A stretch of 64,000 nucleotides of DNA from positions 22,052,357-22,116,356 of the forward strand of contig NC_084710.1 of assembly GCF_033807575.1 (NCBI RefSeq). The letters are read 5' to 3'. The translations under genes were made by a program, and so were the position numbers. Under the pieces are notes generated by a model, which was not told the DNA's origin, did no database searches, and saw only the letters and a program-made list of their open reading frames with translations. The DNA is from Cydia pomonella. Taxonomy: Eukaryota > Arthropoda > Insecta > Lepidoptera > Tortricidae. Below, piece after piece: positions 53,941 to 64,000 of the stretch (the first letter of the stretch is position 1; every line of letters starts with the position of its first letter).

Positions 53941-54662
53941 TGTTTTGTATGATTATCGGAAGGAAATTGAATCATTTATTACTTTAGGTGTAGCTTTTAA
54001 TTACTGTTTTAGGTATAGATTAACTATAAGAGATCCCTCTTAGGGATAAGTTCACCTTTATACTACAAAATTATTTTGTATCTGATGTAATCAATATTTA
54101 TTTTTCTCCTGTAATAGTGTTTACTTACTTATTTATTTATTTATCCCCTTATTTATTTGATTTTAAAAGGCTCAATTAGTTCATTTATGTTTTATGACAA
54201 ACGATCAAAAGCTAATTGGAACTTGTAGCGCGTATAAATTAGGCCATTAAACTTTATTAGGTACCCAATAAAAACAAGTACAAATAGCATAATATACGTT
54301 ATTGTTGTGTTTTGTTGTCAATTATAGTACCTTATCTTATCTTTATTATGTCTGAATTATTATCATTATTGCATTTAACCTAAAATTTGATAAGATTTTC
54401 AGAGGTTATAAAACTCCACTTGTAAAAACTTATAAAATGCCGACTTATAAAATATCAAATAAAATCACACCTTTTTTTTTCTAATGTTAGCAAAACAAAA
54501 ACTGTCAGATATAACCAAAACTTACATCAAGTAATCTAAAAATGTGCTGATTTATTTATTTGAAGACGTCGTGAGGTCTGCACAAGCACGTAAGTTATAG
54601 AATATGGCGAAATTTACAGTAACCTATTGAAAACTTGCTAGATTCAGACCAAGTTAATTTGG
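53941..54662. other. No gene; a LINE tail-like piece
   Basis: 54040-54110 (AGAGATCCCTCTTAGGGATA, AGTTCACCTTTATACTAC) matches the LINE 3' UTRs at 40020 and 41630 in the other orientation. A (TTTA)n run is at about 54130-54150. Confidence 0.4.
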
Positions 54663-54772
54663 CAGCGATTTTGGTAGCCCAGCCTGTGCAAGTATTAAGC
54701 AAATGTCACCAATTTCATAGAAGTGTGACGTTTAAAATGACACTTGCACTGTATGGGGTATCAAAACCACTG
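54663..54772. mobile_element. MITE I, copy 2
   Basis: CAGCGATTTTGGTAGCCCAG at left, ACACTTGCACTGTATGGGGT and CCACTG at right. Confidence 0.7.
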
Positions 54773-54965
54773 GTATCTTGATCTGACGCTTTATGATGTT
54801 ACAACTATTAATAATTATTTATTTACAATAACAATATACATAATGGATATATACAGAGGATTACTAGAACTAGTTTAAATCTAAAATAGGCCCTTGACTG
54901 TACCAAGGATGCTGGCGGCATTTCCTCTTTGTAACGCAGTACTGATACGTTGTGCGAGGAAGCCG

Positions 54966-55140
54966 CAGGGCCGGATTTAGGGGAGGGCAACCGGGGCTAC
55001 TGCCCCGGGCCTCCACAAAAGAGGGGCCCCCCACAATAGAGAATTCGGTAAATTTACCATTTTATTTGGAAAATATTTGGGGCCAGCGGGCCTCCACTCC
55101 TTTATTGCCCGAGGCCTCCAGACCTCTAAATCCGGCATTG
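54966..55140. mobile_element. hAT-like MITE, GC-rich (175 bp), copy 2
   Basis: CAGGGCCGGATTTAG and CTAAATCCGGCATTG ends. The exact 8-bp duplication GGAAGCCG lies at 54958-54965 and 55141-55148. About 95 percent like 41882-42055 by eye. Confidence 0.93.
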
Positions 55141-55148
55141 GGAAGCCG

Positions 55149-55813
55149 CCAGCTCTTCGATCACCAGTTACGTCAACCAGACGCTTCGTGATTTCTGCAG
55201 AAAACTTTTGCGCGCCGGGACCTTTAGTAACAACGCTAATTTAATATTTTATTTTAAAGCCATCATCATAAGTCGTGAGATCTAAAAGCGCCCTCCATTC
55301 GTTCCACATAACAGGTAACTAAAATGACTTATCATTTTAAAGACGTGTAGTGCAGTTTACCAGTACTAACACCAACACTCTTAACTGACCAATATTAGAC
55401 CGTATGTCTTTTCAATAAGGTTTACAATATATCACAGCAGTTTACTATAGTACCAAGTATTCTGAATGACAAAAACTTGCTTAATGTTTTTTTTAATGCT
55501 TTAATTTCACTTTTAACGTAACATAACCCGTTTTTAGCAGGACGTATTTGGGCACATATAAAGGTCGGTTGGATAAAGATAAAACCGTTTTAAACAAATA
55601 AACATCGAAAGTTCAGAATTTCGATGCGATTGGAAAAGGGTTTTATTTGACAGTGTTTTATTGTTTTTTGATATGAACACCTACATACGTGATATGTCAT
55701 AAAAAGGTTAAAATTTTCGCATAATGGTTACCAATAAGATAGATTATTTATTTATCGTATGGCTTCGTTACATGTCACTGGATATAAAGTGGTAGAGAGT
55801 ATAAATTATAGTA
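55149..55813. other. No feature recognised
   Basis: AT-rich sequence. Confidence 0.3.
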
Positions 55814-56078
55814 AGTAAATAAATAAGTATTATAGGACATTATTACACAAATTGACTAAGTCCCATAGTAAGCTCAATAAGGCTTGTGTTGAGGGTACTT
55901 AGACAACGATATATATAATATATAAATATTAATAAATACTTAAATACATAGAAAACACCCATGACTCAGGAACAAATATCCATGCTCATCACACGAACAA
56001 ATGCCCTTACCAGGATTTGAACCCGGGACCATTAGCTTCGTAGGCAGGGTCACTACCCACTAAGCTAAACCGGTCGTC
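55814..56078 (-). mobile_element. SINE A, copy 9
   Basis: Full minus copy. Its head (CGGTCGTC) abuts the LINE fragment at 56079. Confidence 0.9.
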
Positions 56079-56740
56079 TAGTAACAACCTTAAATTTCGC
56101 CCTACTCAGGTAAGCCACCGCTTCTTCAGCCAGGATATTGAAGTCGTTCACTTGACCCATGTATTTTGTGAGGGGACATTCCATTACTATGTGATCGATG
56201 GTCTGGTCTGGATGCCCACACTCGCAGGCAGGAAAGGCGCTCCAGTCCCATCTATGCCAGGGGTGTGCGCAGTTACCAATTCCGGTTCTAAAGCGGTTAA
56301 GGGCTGACCATATACGACGGGGTTCTTTGAAGCCGACAGGAGGTGTTTGAGGTGTGAGAGGGATAAGAGGGTTTGTTTGGTCCTTGTGGTGCTCCCATTC
56401 CGCTTGCCACGCCTCCATGAAACTCCTAGTGGTTTGTTGATTGGGCATCTGTAGAGCAGGAGGGTTTCTGGACTTTAACCTTTCGTTAGTCATCTCATTG
56501 AGGTCTCGGTGGATAGGAAGGTTAGAGCACCTGAGCGTTTTGATAGCTTCTCTATGAAGGCTATTGTTCCTACGGAGGTGTGCAGGAGCTATGTTGCTCA
56601 GAGTGGGTAGCCAGTGGGATGGCGTAGGCTTTAAGCATCCGGAAATTAGTCGGTGTGTCCGGTTTAGTTGCGTGTCGACGGCTGAGGTATGTGCACTGTT
56701 CATCCAAACCGGGGCGCAGTACTCAGCCGTTGAGTAATAA
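56079..56740 (-). pseudogene. LINE C-terminal region with zinc-binding motif (about 205 codons)
   Basis: Minus frame from about 56703: THRLISGCLKPTPSHWLPTL, SNIAPAHLRRN, EPRRIWSALNRFRTGIGNCA, WHRWDWSAFPACECGHPDQT, IDHIVMECPL. The order 'SGCL-PTP--WLPVLA-IAP--LRR' then C-x-C-G-x7-H-x4-C is the C-terminal region of Jockey-like non-LTR reverse transcriptases. It may continue upstream beyond 56703 (PVWMNSA). No stop or frameshift interrupts it; its last four residues come from the adjacent SINE, which truncates it. The longest LINE frame in the window. Confidence 0.75.
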
Positions 56741-56754
56741 GATAGATATATAGT

Positions 56755-56885
56755 ATTTACTCTTTATTGGCACACCTCAGTTAAAGATACAGTTTAAAGA
56801 AAAACAATTGATTAGTGATAGAGGCAGACAACAGGCGGTCTTATCGCTAAAGAGTGATCTCTTCCAGACAACCTTTAAAATATTA
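56755..56885 (-). mobile_element. LINE 3' UTR tail
   Basis: TTTACTCTTTATTGGCACAC, ACAACAGGCGGTCTTATCGC and AGTGATCTCTTCCAGACAAC. Confidence 0.55.
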
Positions 56886-56944
56886 ATAAGAATAATTTAT
56901 TGAGAAAACCTTAAAGCTAATGTTACATTATGGGTGCACTTTTA

Positions 56945-57207
56945 TACAGGGTGTTTACTCGTATTTAGTCACCTGCAATAATTTAGGGGCTGAATATATA
57001 GGTAATGTTGAGCGACTTTTAGTATGGGACCTACCCAGAAATCGCGAAAAAAGATTACCCTCCCATAGAAAATGTCAAGGTTAGCCAAAATGTATGAAAC
57101 AGCCAATTTTTTTTCGCGATTTCGGGGTTGCTCCCATAGTCAAAGTTGCTCAGTATGACCTATATATTCCCGTAAATTATTGCAGGTGAATAAATAAACA
57201 CCCTGTA
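56945..57207. mobile_element. MITE with TACAGGGTGTTTA ends (263 bp)
   Basis: TACAGGGTGTTTACTCGTAT to AATAAATAAACACCCTGTA, with inner arms CACCTGCAATAATTTA and TAAATTATTGCAGGTG. The reference copy of the family seen at 12947, 16412 and 39815. Confidence 0.85.
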
Positions 57208-57351
57208 TGTATATTACGTTACGTACAATGTTACGTGCGCCTGAACTAGGAATATAATCCTGTATCTCAGAAAAGATAATATACTATTTTAAAGAATAAT
57301 GTAAAATGTTCAACGAATTCCAACGTTTTTTTGAAACATTAAGTAGGTATT

Positions 57352-57602
57352 TATAAATAAATAATAAATAAATATTATAGGACATCATTACAGAAATTGA
57401 TTAAGTAAGCTCAATAAGGCTTGTGTTGTAGGTACTTAGACAACGATATATATATAATATATAAATACTTAAATACCTACATAGAAAACACCCATGACAG
57501 GAAAAAATATTCACTCTCTCACACATATATACCCTTACCAGAATTCGAACCCGGGACCATCGGATTTATGGGCAGGGGCACCCACTACGCCAGACCGGTC
57601 GT
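57352..57602 (-). mobile_element. SINE A, copy 10
   Basis: Minus copy with a few deletions; B box GAATTCGAACC, ends GACCGGTCGT. Confidence 0.85.
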
Positions 57603-57619
57603 ATTTTCGTATTGTCAAT

Positions 57620-57830
57620 CCGCCATCTTACCGAGCACAACCTAAAGACCTTTGATCTATTAGATGGCGCCACTTTTAAATATTTAACAAATTTAACACT
57701 TATCTGTGAAATAATAAGGATCAAAGTCAAATGACGTCCTAAAAGGTTTAATCATGTGTCGAAAGGTGGCAGTAAATTTACTGTTGCTACAAAATTTTCT
57801 TTGACAATCCACTTGCATTTCAAAGTTTCT
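57620..57830 (+). repeat. Dispersed repeat J, copy 1
   Basis: CGCCATCTTACCGAGCA, TCTATTAGATGGCGCCACTT, ATATTTAACAAATTTAAC, CATGTGTCGAAAGGTGGCAG and TAAATTTACTGT match 62747-62950 on the same strand. Confidence 0.7.
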
Positions 57831-58194
57831 TTGTTTAAAATAATAAACAAACATAAAAGTTTTTGTGGCAAAATAAAGTGTTTGACAAAATGAAATATCG
57901 ACATGTTATCCATGTTACCATAATGTTACCTATACAATATTTTATGAAGTGAAGATAGCTACCGCAAAATACACAACACGTTCGATATCTTCTCTTATTT
58001 TGGTCGTTTTCTATTCTTTTAGCACTGTATACTACGGTTTGTTTTTATTCTTAAGTACAAAATAAATGTAATAAATAAATTACGTAAAGATTTGTAATTC
58101 ATTTTCAATCTTGATTTTTTTTCGGTACCTAATTAACAGCAAGTCGAATTTACATCTCTTAATTATTAATCTGACTGACTTATCGATAACAGAT
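57831..58194. other. AT-rich, nothing recognised
   Basis: No feature. Confidence 0.3.
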
Positions 58195-58325
58195 TTATTT
58201 ATTTATTTAAACTTTATTGCACAAAAGAAAACAATCTTATAGTACAAAAGGCGGACATAAGGCCACAAGGCATTCTCTACCAGTCAACCTTAAGGCTAAG
58301 CAGAGAGATTGAGAGCGGTATTTAT
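58195..58325 (-). mobile_element. LINE 3' UTR tail
   Basis: TTTAAACTTTATTGCACAAA, GGCATTCTCTACCAGTCAAC; pairs with 24180-24300. Confidence 0.6.
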
Positions 58326-58824
58326 CGATGGTTAATTTTTTCATACACTCGTTTTTGTCACAAAAACTTCTGTCTGGTAATAAATCAACAAACAAGCACC
58401 AATACGGTTACAAAGTAATACCCGCCAATCAGCAAGTGTTAATAACAATAATAACAGCTATTATTAATAATTATTGCCGTCCGCGACACTCGGTCGCCGC
58501 GGCCTTGAGGCCCTTTCTAGTTTATGGGATATTCGTGCTCTGGTATTACTATACTGCAAAGTACAGTCAACAGCACGATGCTTAGAAATAAAGATATTTT
58601 TATGAAGATAGATAAAAGGCAGGCTGGGTGGCGTCCCCCAATAACGGTAGAGCGAGCAACGCCGCAGGGGATGTTAGTGGGTATTCTCTTCCCCTCCCTC
58701 TGTTTAACAGAGGGAGTAACGGGAGGAGTCCCACATTCCACCCCCCAAGTTGGCCTCCCCAGCCAGGGGGTGAGATGCGTAAATGCATTTACCCCTGCGT
58801 TAAAATAAAAAAAGTACCCTGGCG
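58326..58824. other. Unassigned, partly GC-rich
   Basis: 58620-58800 is GC-rich with a palindrome CTCCCTCTGTTTAACAGAGG at 58695-58714. The overlapping frames have no domain I recognise; possibly a LINE piece. Confidence 0.35.
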
Positions 58825-58935
58825 GCTGAGTACGGTCGCATTTTTATCGCCTATCACCATGCCTGTCACGTTCTAACAAGTATGTAAGTGCGAAAGTGAC
58901 AGGTATAGTTAATAGAGATGTAACCATGCTGCCAC
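58825..58935. mobile_element. MITE H copy
   Basis: GGTCGCATTTTTATCGCCTA, GCCTGTCACGTTCTAACAAG, GTAAGTGCGAAAGTGACAGG. Confidence 0.75.
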
Positions 58936-60270
58936 CGCTTCTCGGGTGGGACAGGAACTGGACACAGTGACAGTGGTTTTTACCAGTTATCCGTCATTCG
59001 AAGTTGATTACCATACAAAATTAATACTAGGCCTTGCGACAAGAAGGTATAGAGGAAAATGCTTGGGACACAGTTTTTGACTCCTAACCTAACTAATGTT
59101 AGGAGGCGAACATATCAAAAGTCCCCGGCGGTAACCCTTGAGCCGGGGGGGGGGGGGGGGGAAGGGGGTAATAATGTCCCTTTTTTCGTTTTTTCACTTA
59201 TATCTCTGAAACTTTGCCTTTTTAACGTCATGACTACTTACACTAAACAAAAGTTGATGAAATTTGCTACAAGATTAATTTCATCATGTATTTCGATATC
59301 TTAAATAGTTCTCGAGATATTTCTCTTGAAAGTTTATTTGAGGCTCTCAATTTTATCTTGATATATACATCGGTGAAGTTATTAGACCATGTTGGGTATT
59401 TTTTTTCGTATAATGGGGAGAGCCAAATTCATTTATGGTACCACATTGACACCATCCCGAAGTAAAAACATATAAACTTTAAACAAATACCTTTGTTGAG
59501 TTGTCTCATCCGTTACTATTGAACCTACGATTACTGCGTCAAGTCGCACACACACACACACAAAAAAATCTATAAATAAAGATTTTGATATGTCTGAACA
59601 TATTGAGAGAGTTGAAAATGAATGTAACAATGAAGAAGATTTTGTCCATCGAATTCAATGTATGTATCTATCTATCAGAATTCTCACCACGTCTCAGTAA
59701 AGTTACGTATATAAACAAACCTACATTCAAATGCATCACGTCCAAGCAAAGCCAACGACTTTACCATCATAGGGAACTTTATAATCTTAACACTAAAGTC
59801 TATTTTCGCTTAAATCCGATCGTACTTCTAATGGTTTTTTGATAAGGTGTGTTCTTCATTTCCGATTCATCAGGAAGGTATTTTTCGCAATTTAGGAAGC
59901 TGAGATACCTTTTTAGATGCCGGAATGCAGACGCGGTTGGATTTTAATGAGGATTAAACTGTGGGTGTTCCACTGAATTTAGATCATTTTACTGAACTAC
60001 ATATGGAGCATTAGCCAACAAACTTTTATACCCAATTTATTTCTCGACTTATAACTGAATATCAACTGCCGCTTCGTTGAAGGAGGATGTGGGTAAGAAA
60101 ATAGTTACCCAAACACCTCAAACTAGTGTGAATGAGTGTGAGTGAATGAGTGAGTGAGTGGTGAGTTTGAGCTAGCGGTCGGTCGCAGGTTCAAAATACT
60201 AATTTACTTCCCAGTAAATTTAATTTAAGTTATATTATGGTGTTTACTTAGTGTCAATCTTAGGGATCGG
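58936..60270. other. No gene; simple repeats
   Basis: Poly-G run at about 59146-59161, (CA)n at about 59549-59562, and GAGT-rich at about 60128-60165. Nothing else recognised. Confidence 0.4.
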
Positions 60271-60448
60271 TAGCCTTACCATGACTGTCTTATAAGTGTC
60301 AAACTGACATATTCGGAAACGTCTGCGTAACTTACTTTTCTTTATATCTCGCTCACACTAATATGCCAGTACTTACGAGAGAGATGCATTGAAAGTAAGT
60401 TACGCTCACACTGACGAATATGTCAGTCTCAAACTGGTGGTAAGGCTA
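60271..60448. mobile_element. Palindromic MITE (178 bp)
   Basis: TAGCCTTACCA / TGGTAAGGCTA ends, TGACATATTCG / CGAATATGTCA and GTAACTTACTTT / AAAGTAAGTTAC inside. Confidence 0.8.
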
Positions 60449-60567
60449 AATTACTTGGCTTACTTTTTCTTTAAGATTGCACACACACGATAATCAACAA
60501 TTCCAAGCTAGAAAAGCCGATGAAAACAGAGCTACATGAACGTCGTGCAACTCTATCTTTTTTTTTA

Positions 60568-60905
60568 TACTATAGTCCTCCTCATCGTTTTCGATGACGG
60601 CGACCCCAAATAAACACATTATGGACGTTGTCTAGCGTGAGCCCTAATGTGGCTGGCCAGGCCGAACTTGCTCTTAAATACTCTATTGCACGCGTGACAA
60701 TAAAGTTGGCCAGCTGCGTTGAACGTGTACACGTAGGAGGGCTTAGGTCTCTCTTTCCGTAACTGGCGTTTTATTTCTAGGCTAGTGAGGCGGTTATCTT
60801 TGAATGTTTTGACACCGTTATGGATGGTAGAACGCCAAGAAGACCTCCTTCCAGCAAGCTCCTCCCAACGCTTAGGGTCGATGGCGCAAGCGCTCAGATG
60901 CCGTG
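60568..60905 (-). pseudogene. LINE C-terminus with a C2H2 finger
   Basis: Minus frame: RHLSACAIDPKRWEELAGRR, SSWRSTIHNGVKTFKDNR, LTSLEIKRQLRKERPKPSYV, then YCHACNRVFKSKFGLASHIR with AH, stop. The W-RR-W---I--GV--FE--R pattern followed by one C-x2-C-x12-H-x3-H finger is the C-terminus of a class of animal LINE polyproteins. 5'-truncated at the LINE 1b tail that starts at 60906. Confidence 0.7.
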
Positions 60906-61205
60906 CCGTGCGTTTTTTATACTACGTCGGTGGCAAACAAGCATACGGCCCGACTGATGGTAAGCAGTCTCCGTAGCCTATGTACGTGTGTGTGTGTATG
61001 TGTGTAATAAATAAATAGCCTATGTACACCTGCAACTCCAGAGGATATACATGCGCGATGCCGACCCTAACACTCCGCACCCTAGTTGAGCTCTGACAAC
61101 CTTACTCACCAGCAGGAACATAACACTATGAGTAGGGTCTAGTGTTATTTGTTTGCGGTTTTCTGTAAGGTGGAGGTACTTCCCCAGTTGGGCTCTGCTC
61201 TAGAT
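60906..61205 (-). mobile_element. LINE 3' tail, family 1b, with local duplication
   Basis: Reverse complement of 11511-11755: ACTACGTCGGTGGCAAACAA, ATAACACTATGAGTAGGGTC, CTGTAAGGTGGAGGTACTTC. A short repeat of TAGCCTATGTAC around a (GT)n tract at 60980-61025 is an insertion. Confidence 0.75.
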
Positions 61206-62024
61206 CTGGAATGACATCCGCTGTGCTGTGCCCTACCACACAAAGCGAGATGACATTCACAATGCCCATACCTCTCTTTTGGACGTAGTTCAAGGACGTA
61301 CCCGGGTCCAATATCTGCACCTGATTCATTTCTGTATTGATAAAATAGTACATTTTACAATTGAACTAACTACTTAAATTAAGATAATTACATTTCAATA
61401 TTTTAGCATATTATATTAATGATATCGGAGTAATATCAGCAGGATATCGCACTAAAAGCTACCTACCTACCTGCTAGTAGCTGTAATATATGTCTACTAG
61501 TTATACAATCTAGTAAGTATTACGTACTTCAGATCGACGAGTTATATAATCTAGACCACAATTTGACTATCGATCACGGGGTAAACAGCCGTGACAATAA
61601 CACTAGGTGTAAACTAGTTCAATTTATCAATATAAAAACTCGTTTTTGATATGTAGTTCTTTTCAGTTCATGAATCCTTAATGAGGCAAAACTTAGAACT
61701 TGATTTGAGACAGTTAATCAGCGTTTTTGTAATTAATTATATACTACTTTAGTTGAGGTATAATTTTACTTGGTGTATTAATTTAAAAAAAATTAAATAT
61801 ATTTATTTGCATTAAGTGTGGTAAACATTTTGGTCATCTTTACATATGTAAAATTAGATCACACACTTAGCTAATAATGAGCATGCAATTTTTTTTATAC
61901 ACACTAACAACTATATTTAGTATACTTACAAACATGAAATGATTTAAAAATTAATACAACATTATATTACAAATTTCAATCATATTGGTCATGTTAAATA
62001 GCATAAGTAAATAAGGATTACATT
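61206..62024. other. No gene recognised
   Basis: AT-rich, with only short frames. Confidence 0.35.
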
Positions 62025-62219
62025 TTATTCTTCGTTATCAGATTCTAAAAATTCATTCATTGTATAAAAACATTTTTCTTTTAACCATGAAAATAGATGC
62101 CGCCTAAGCTGGGTTCCCATCCATCCTGGGGTATTCCCATCCGTGTCCGCCAAACGTGACCACCGCCATACAAGAGGCGGGTGCGGGCGGGGACATTTGT
62201 ATGTACAGCCTATTCCCAT
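62025..62219 (-). other. Unassigned small open frame
   Basis: Minus frame of 64 codons ending in an acidic run (ESDNEE). The stop TAA overlaps an AATAAA on the coding strand (AGAATAAAATG). The sequence contains GATGGGAA several times. It could be the last exon of a gene or part of a transposon; I recognise no domain. Confidence 0.25.
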
Positions 62220-62346
62220 CTGTGCCCGGTGGGAACAGATGGGAATACATCAATGAATTAGGTATGTAAATACACTTTTCGAACGTTGGCTTGTAAAGAT
62301 GTTTGTCAACTTCACTGTTAGTACAGAGATTAAAATCTTCGTATAC

Positions 62347-62420
62347 AGTAGGACCTTTTTACCAGACCCCCTATAATCTGGATGGACCCCTATAATAAGA
62401 CCCCCTATAATGTTTTATAA
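62347..62420. mobile_element. Possible pogo-like terminal repeat
   Basis: TACAGTAGGACCTTTTTACC, then ACCCCCTATAAT twice (62373, 62401) with ACCCCTATAAT between them. The start and the repeated AACCCC-TAAT-like blocks recall pogo-family ends. No partner end found. Confidence 0.35.
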
Positions 62421-62746
62421 GTTGTTAAGCTAAATAAATGTTAATTAATTAAATTTATTAAATATCAAAAATACCGTATACCTTAATTTTTGACATTTAG
62501 ATTTTATTCTAGAAAGTTTCTAGACTAGTATTTTTATACAATTTTGGTGTTTGACGATCCTTTTGTGAAATTCTTATTATTAAGTTTACCATATCTATAA
62601 TAATTCTATGTTTTTTTTAGAACAATAATAACTGCATCAATAAATTGCTCTGATATTTAGATTAAGACGATATTTGTAAAATTTGACGATTTAAAAGTGC
62701 TTGTTGCTAGACCTATTTGAATAATGAATATATTGACTTTGAAAAG

Positions 62747-62950
62747 TGGCGCCATCTTACCGGGCATCGGCTAAATGTTGTATATCTTTGGCCTTGAATC
62801 TATTAGATGGCGCTACTTTTTGATATTTAACAAATTTAACGTAATCAAAGTCAAACGGCGTTCTAAAAGTTCATCATGTGTCGAAAGATGGCAGTAAATT
62901 TACTGTGACTACAAAGTTTTGTTTGACAATTCATCTCTATTTAAAATTCT
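62747..62950 (+). repeat. Dispersed repeat J, copy 2
   Basis: GGCGCCATCTTACCGGGCAT, TCTATTAGATGGCGCTACTT, GTGTCGAAAGATGGCAG. See 57620-57830. Confidence 0.7.
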
Positions 62951-63864
62951 CTTTGGTAGTAGGTATCAATGTGTGGTGACCGTAAGTAAGGACTCAAACT
63001 GCTAGCAGTTCAAGTAATTTGTGAGTCGTAGACACAAGTCCTAAGTTAGGACTTCCTAACACACGTAATATACGATAGGCCAGATCGAATGGACAGGATA
63101 ATCGAGGAGCCATAAAAACGTGTTACTTCATCGGTTGCATCTGATCTGAGATCTGACCCACTCCTGCGTTGCGTCAGCGAGCTGTTGGCCATCGTACAAG
63201 GACTTCGAAAAACGACGGCATCTTTATCATTAAAATTCCGAAGTCTACTTCACACGGTGGTAGAACAGGAAGCATGAACAGTCATACATATTTTATAGCA
63301 TGCTTATGAGGGAAGTACCTATACCACATGATCGTGCGTAAAAAAGAGAAAACGTTTTTCCACTTCTAAATATTTTGAATTATCCATGATTTTTAATATG
63401 TTAATGACACAATGAAAAACTAGGTTTATAGATTATCCTTTTTTTTTCAAAACTTGCAAAACGAAAAAAAAAAACATTTTTTTTTATATTTTTTTTTTCT
63501 AAAAAGTTAAACGTAATCCTAGAATATATTATGCTGAAGCGATCGATATCAAAATCAACGTGATTTTATTAGATTTAGTTAGTCGAAAACGTTTTCTCCC
63601 GAAATGGAATTTCATAGAAAAATTAACGTTATTTCGTTAGATTCAAAAAGCTAATATTCTTCCCTCTTAACTTGTTCGTGTCTTTTCGGTAGACATCGCA
63701 AAGTTAAGGTAATCTAAAGCCAACTTTTCTAAGCAGTTTTTCAGTACTTGAGGCTTGAATAAGAAATACATGTATGTACATGTACCAGAGTGAGCGCGAG
63801 ATGCGGGCCAATCGCCAAACCGATTGTCAAGGTCATATTAAGACCAGTTCAAATAAATAATTAG
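62951..63864. other. No gene recognised
   Basis: T- and A-runs around 63430-63500. Nothing else. Confidence 0.35.
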
Positions 63865-64000
63865 TTAAATAAATAAATATTGTAGGGACGTTCTTACACA
63901 AATTGACTAAGTCCCACGGTAAGCCAAGAAGGTTTGTGTTGTGGGTACTCAGACAACAATATATATAATATACAAATACTTTAGTACATAGAAAACATCC
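63865..64000 (-). mobile_element. SINE A, copy 11, cut by the window end
   Basis: TAAATAAATAAATATTG tail, ACACAAATTGACTAAGTCCC, TAAGCCAAGAAGG and ATAGAAAACATCC. The head lies beyond the window. Confidence 0.88.

Noticed and set aside
58517..58876. Five overlapping frames in a GC-rich patch
   Set aside because: High GC lowers stop frequency; no conserved motif found, and the region is flanked by MITE H.

Overview
This window is eukaryotic and almost certainly from a moth or butterfly. It is AT-rich and carries dispersed tRNA-derived SINEs, 3' ends of non-LTR retrotransposons (LINEs), short inverted-repeat DNA elements (MITEs) and microsatellites of the kind found in lepidopteran genomes. I see no bacterial-style operons and no convincing host gene. 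Most of the short open frames are chance frames in repeats.

The one well-preserved coding unit is a complete BEL/Pao-type LTR retrotransposon on the + strand (3262-9678). It has two 379-bp LTRs that look identical by eye, a 5-bp target duplication (TTTAG), a primer-binding site, gag with three zinc knuckles, and pol (protease, reverse transcriptase, RNase H, integrase). It ends with a purine-rich tract just before the 3' LTR. Gag and pol share one reading frame and are separated by a single UAG in the context CAA-UAG-CAA-UUA. This matches the type I leaky-stop signal (UAG-CAR-YYA) of tobacco mosaic virus, so gag-pol is probably made by readthrough. Pol has one further in-frame stop, TGA at 8838, after the integrase catalytic glutamate and before the C-terminal domain. 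That stop looks like a recent nonsense mutation.

The rest is a graveyard of elements, many with readable boundaries. There are about a dozen copies of one SINE (family A), three of a relative (B) and six of another (C). C-terminal and 3' ends of at least four LINE types are present, including RNase H-bearing, RTE-like and C2H2-finger types. There are many MITEs, several with exact target duplications (hAT-like 8 bp; TA for mariner-like). Nesting is common: a MITE inside a SINE, a SINE inside a LINE tail, an RTE fragment inside a dispersed repeat, and a LINE inside a MITE. Long perfect hairpins, a SINE with a snap-back 5' end, a 180-bp-arm inverted repeat built from LINE tails, and two LINE fragments in tandem separated by the same 19-mer are the main structural oddities.

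Layout: 1-3261 LINE and MITE remnants; 3262-9678 BEL element; 9679-16400 MITE- and SINE-rich; 16400-19300 LINE, SINE and RTE nesting; 19300-30000 scattered SINEs and MITEs; 30000-41000 a long dispersed repeat with internal tandem copies, plus a hAT-like element; 41000-49700 MITEs, SINEs and LINE fragments; 49700-64000 more of the same, with a larger LINE fragment (56079-56740) and a second copy of a repeat near the right end. Family letters (SINE A-C, repeats D, F, J, R, MITE E, G, H, I) are my own labels for use within this window.
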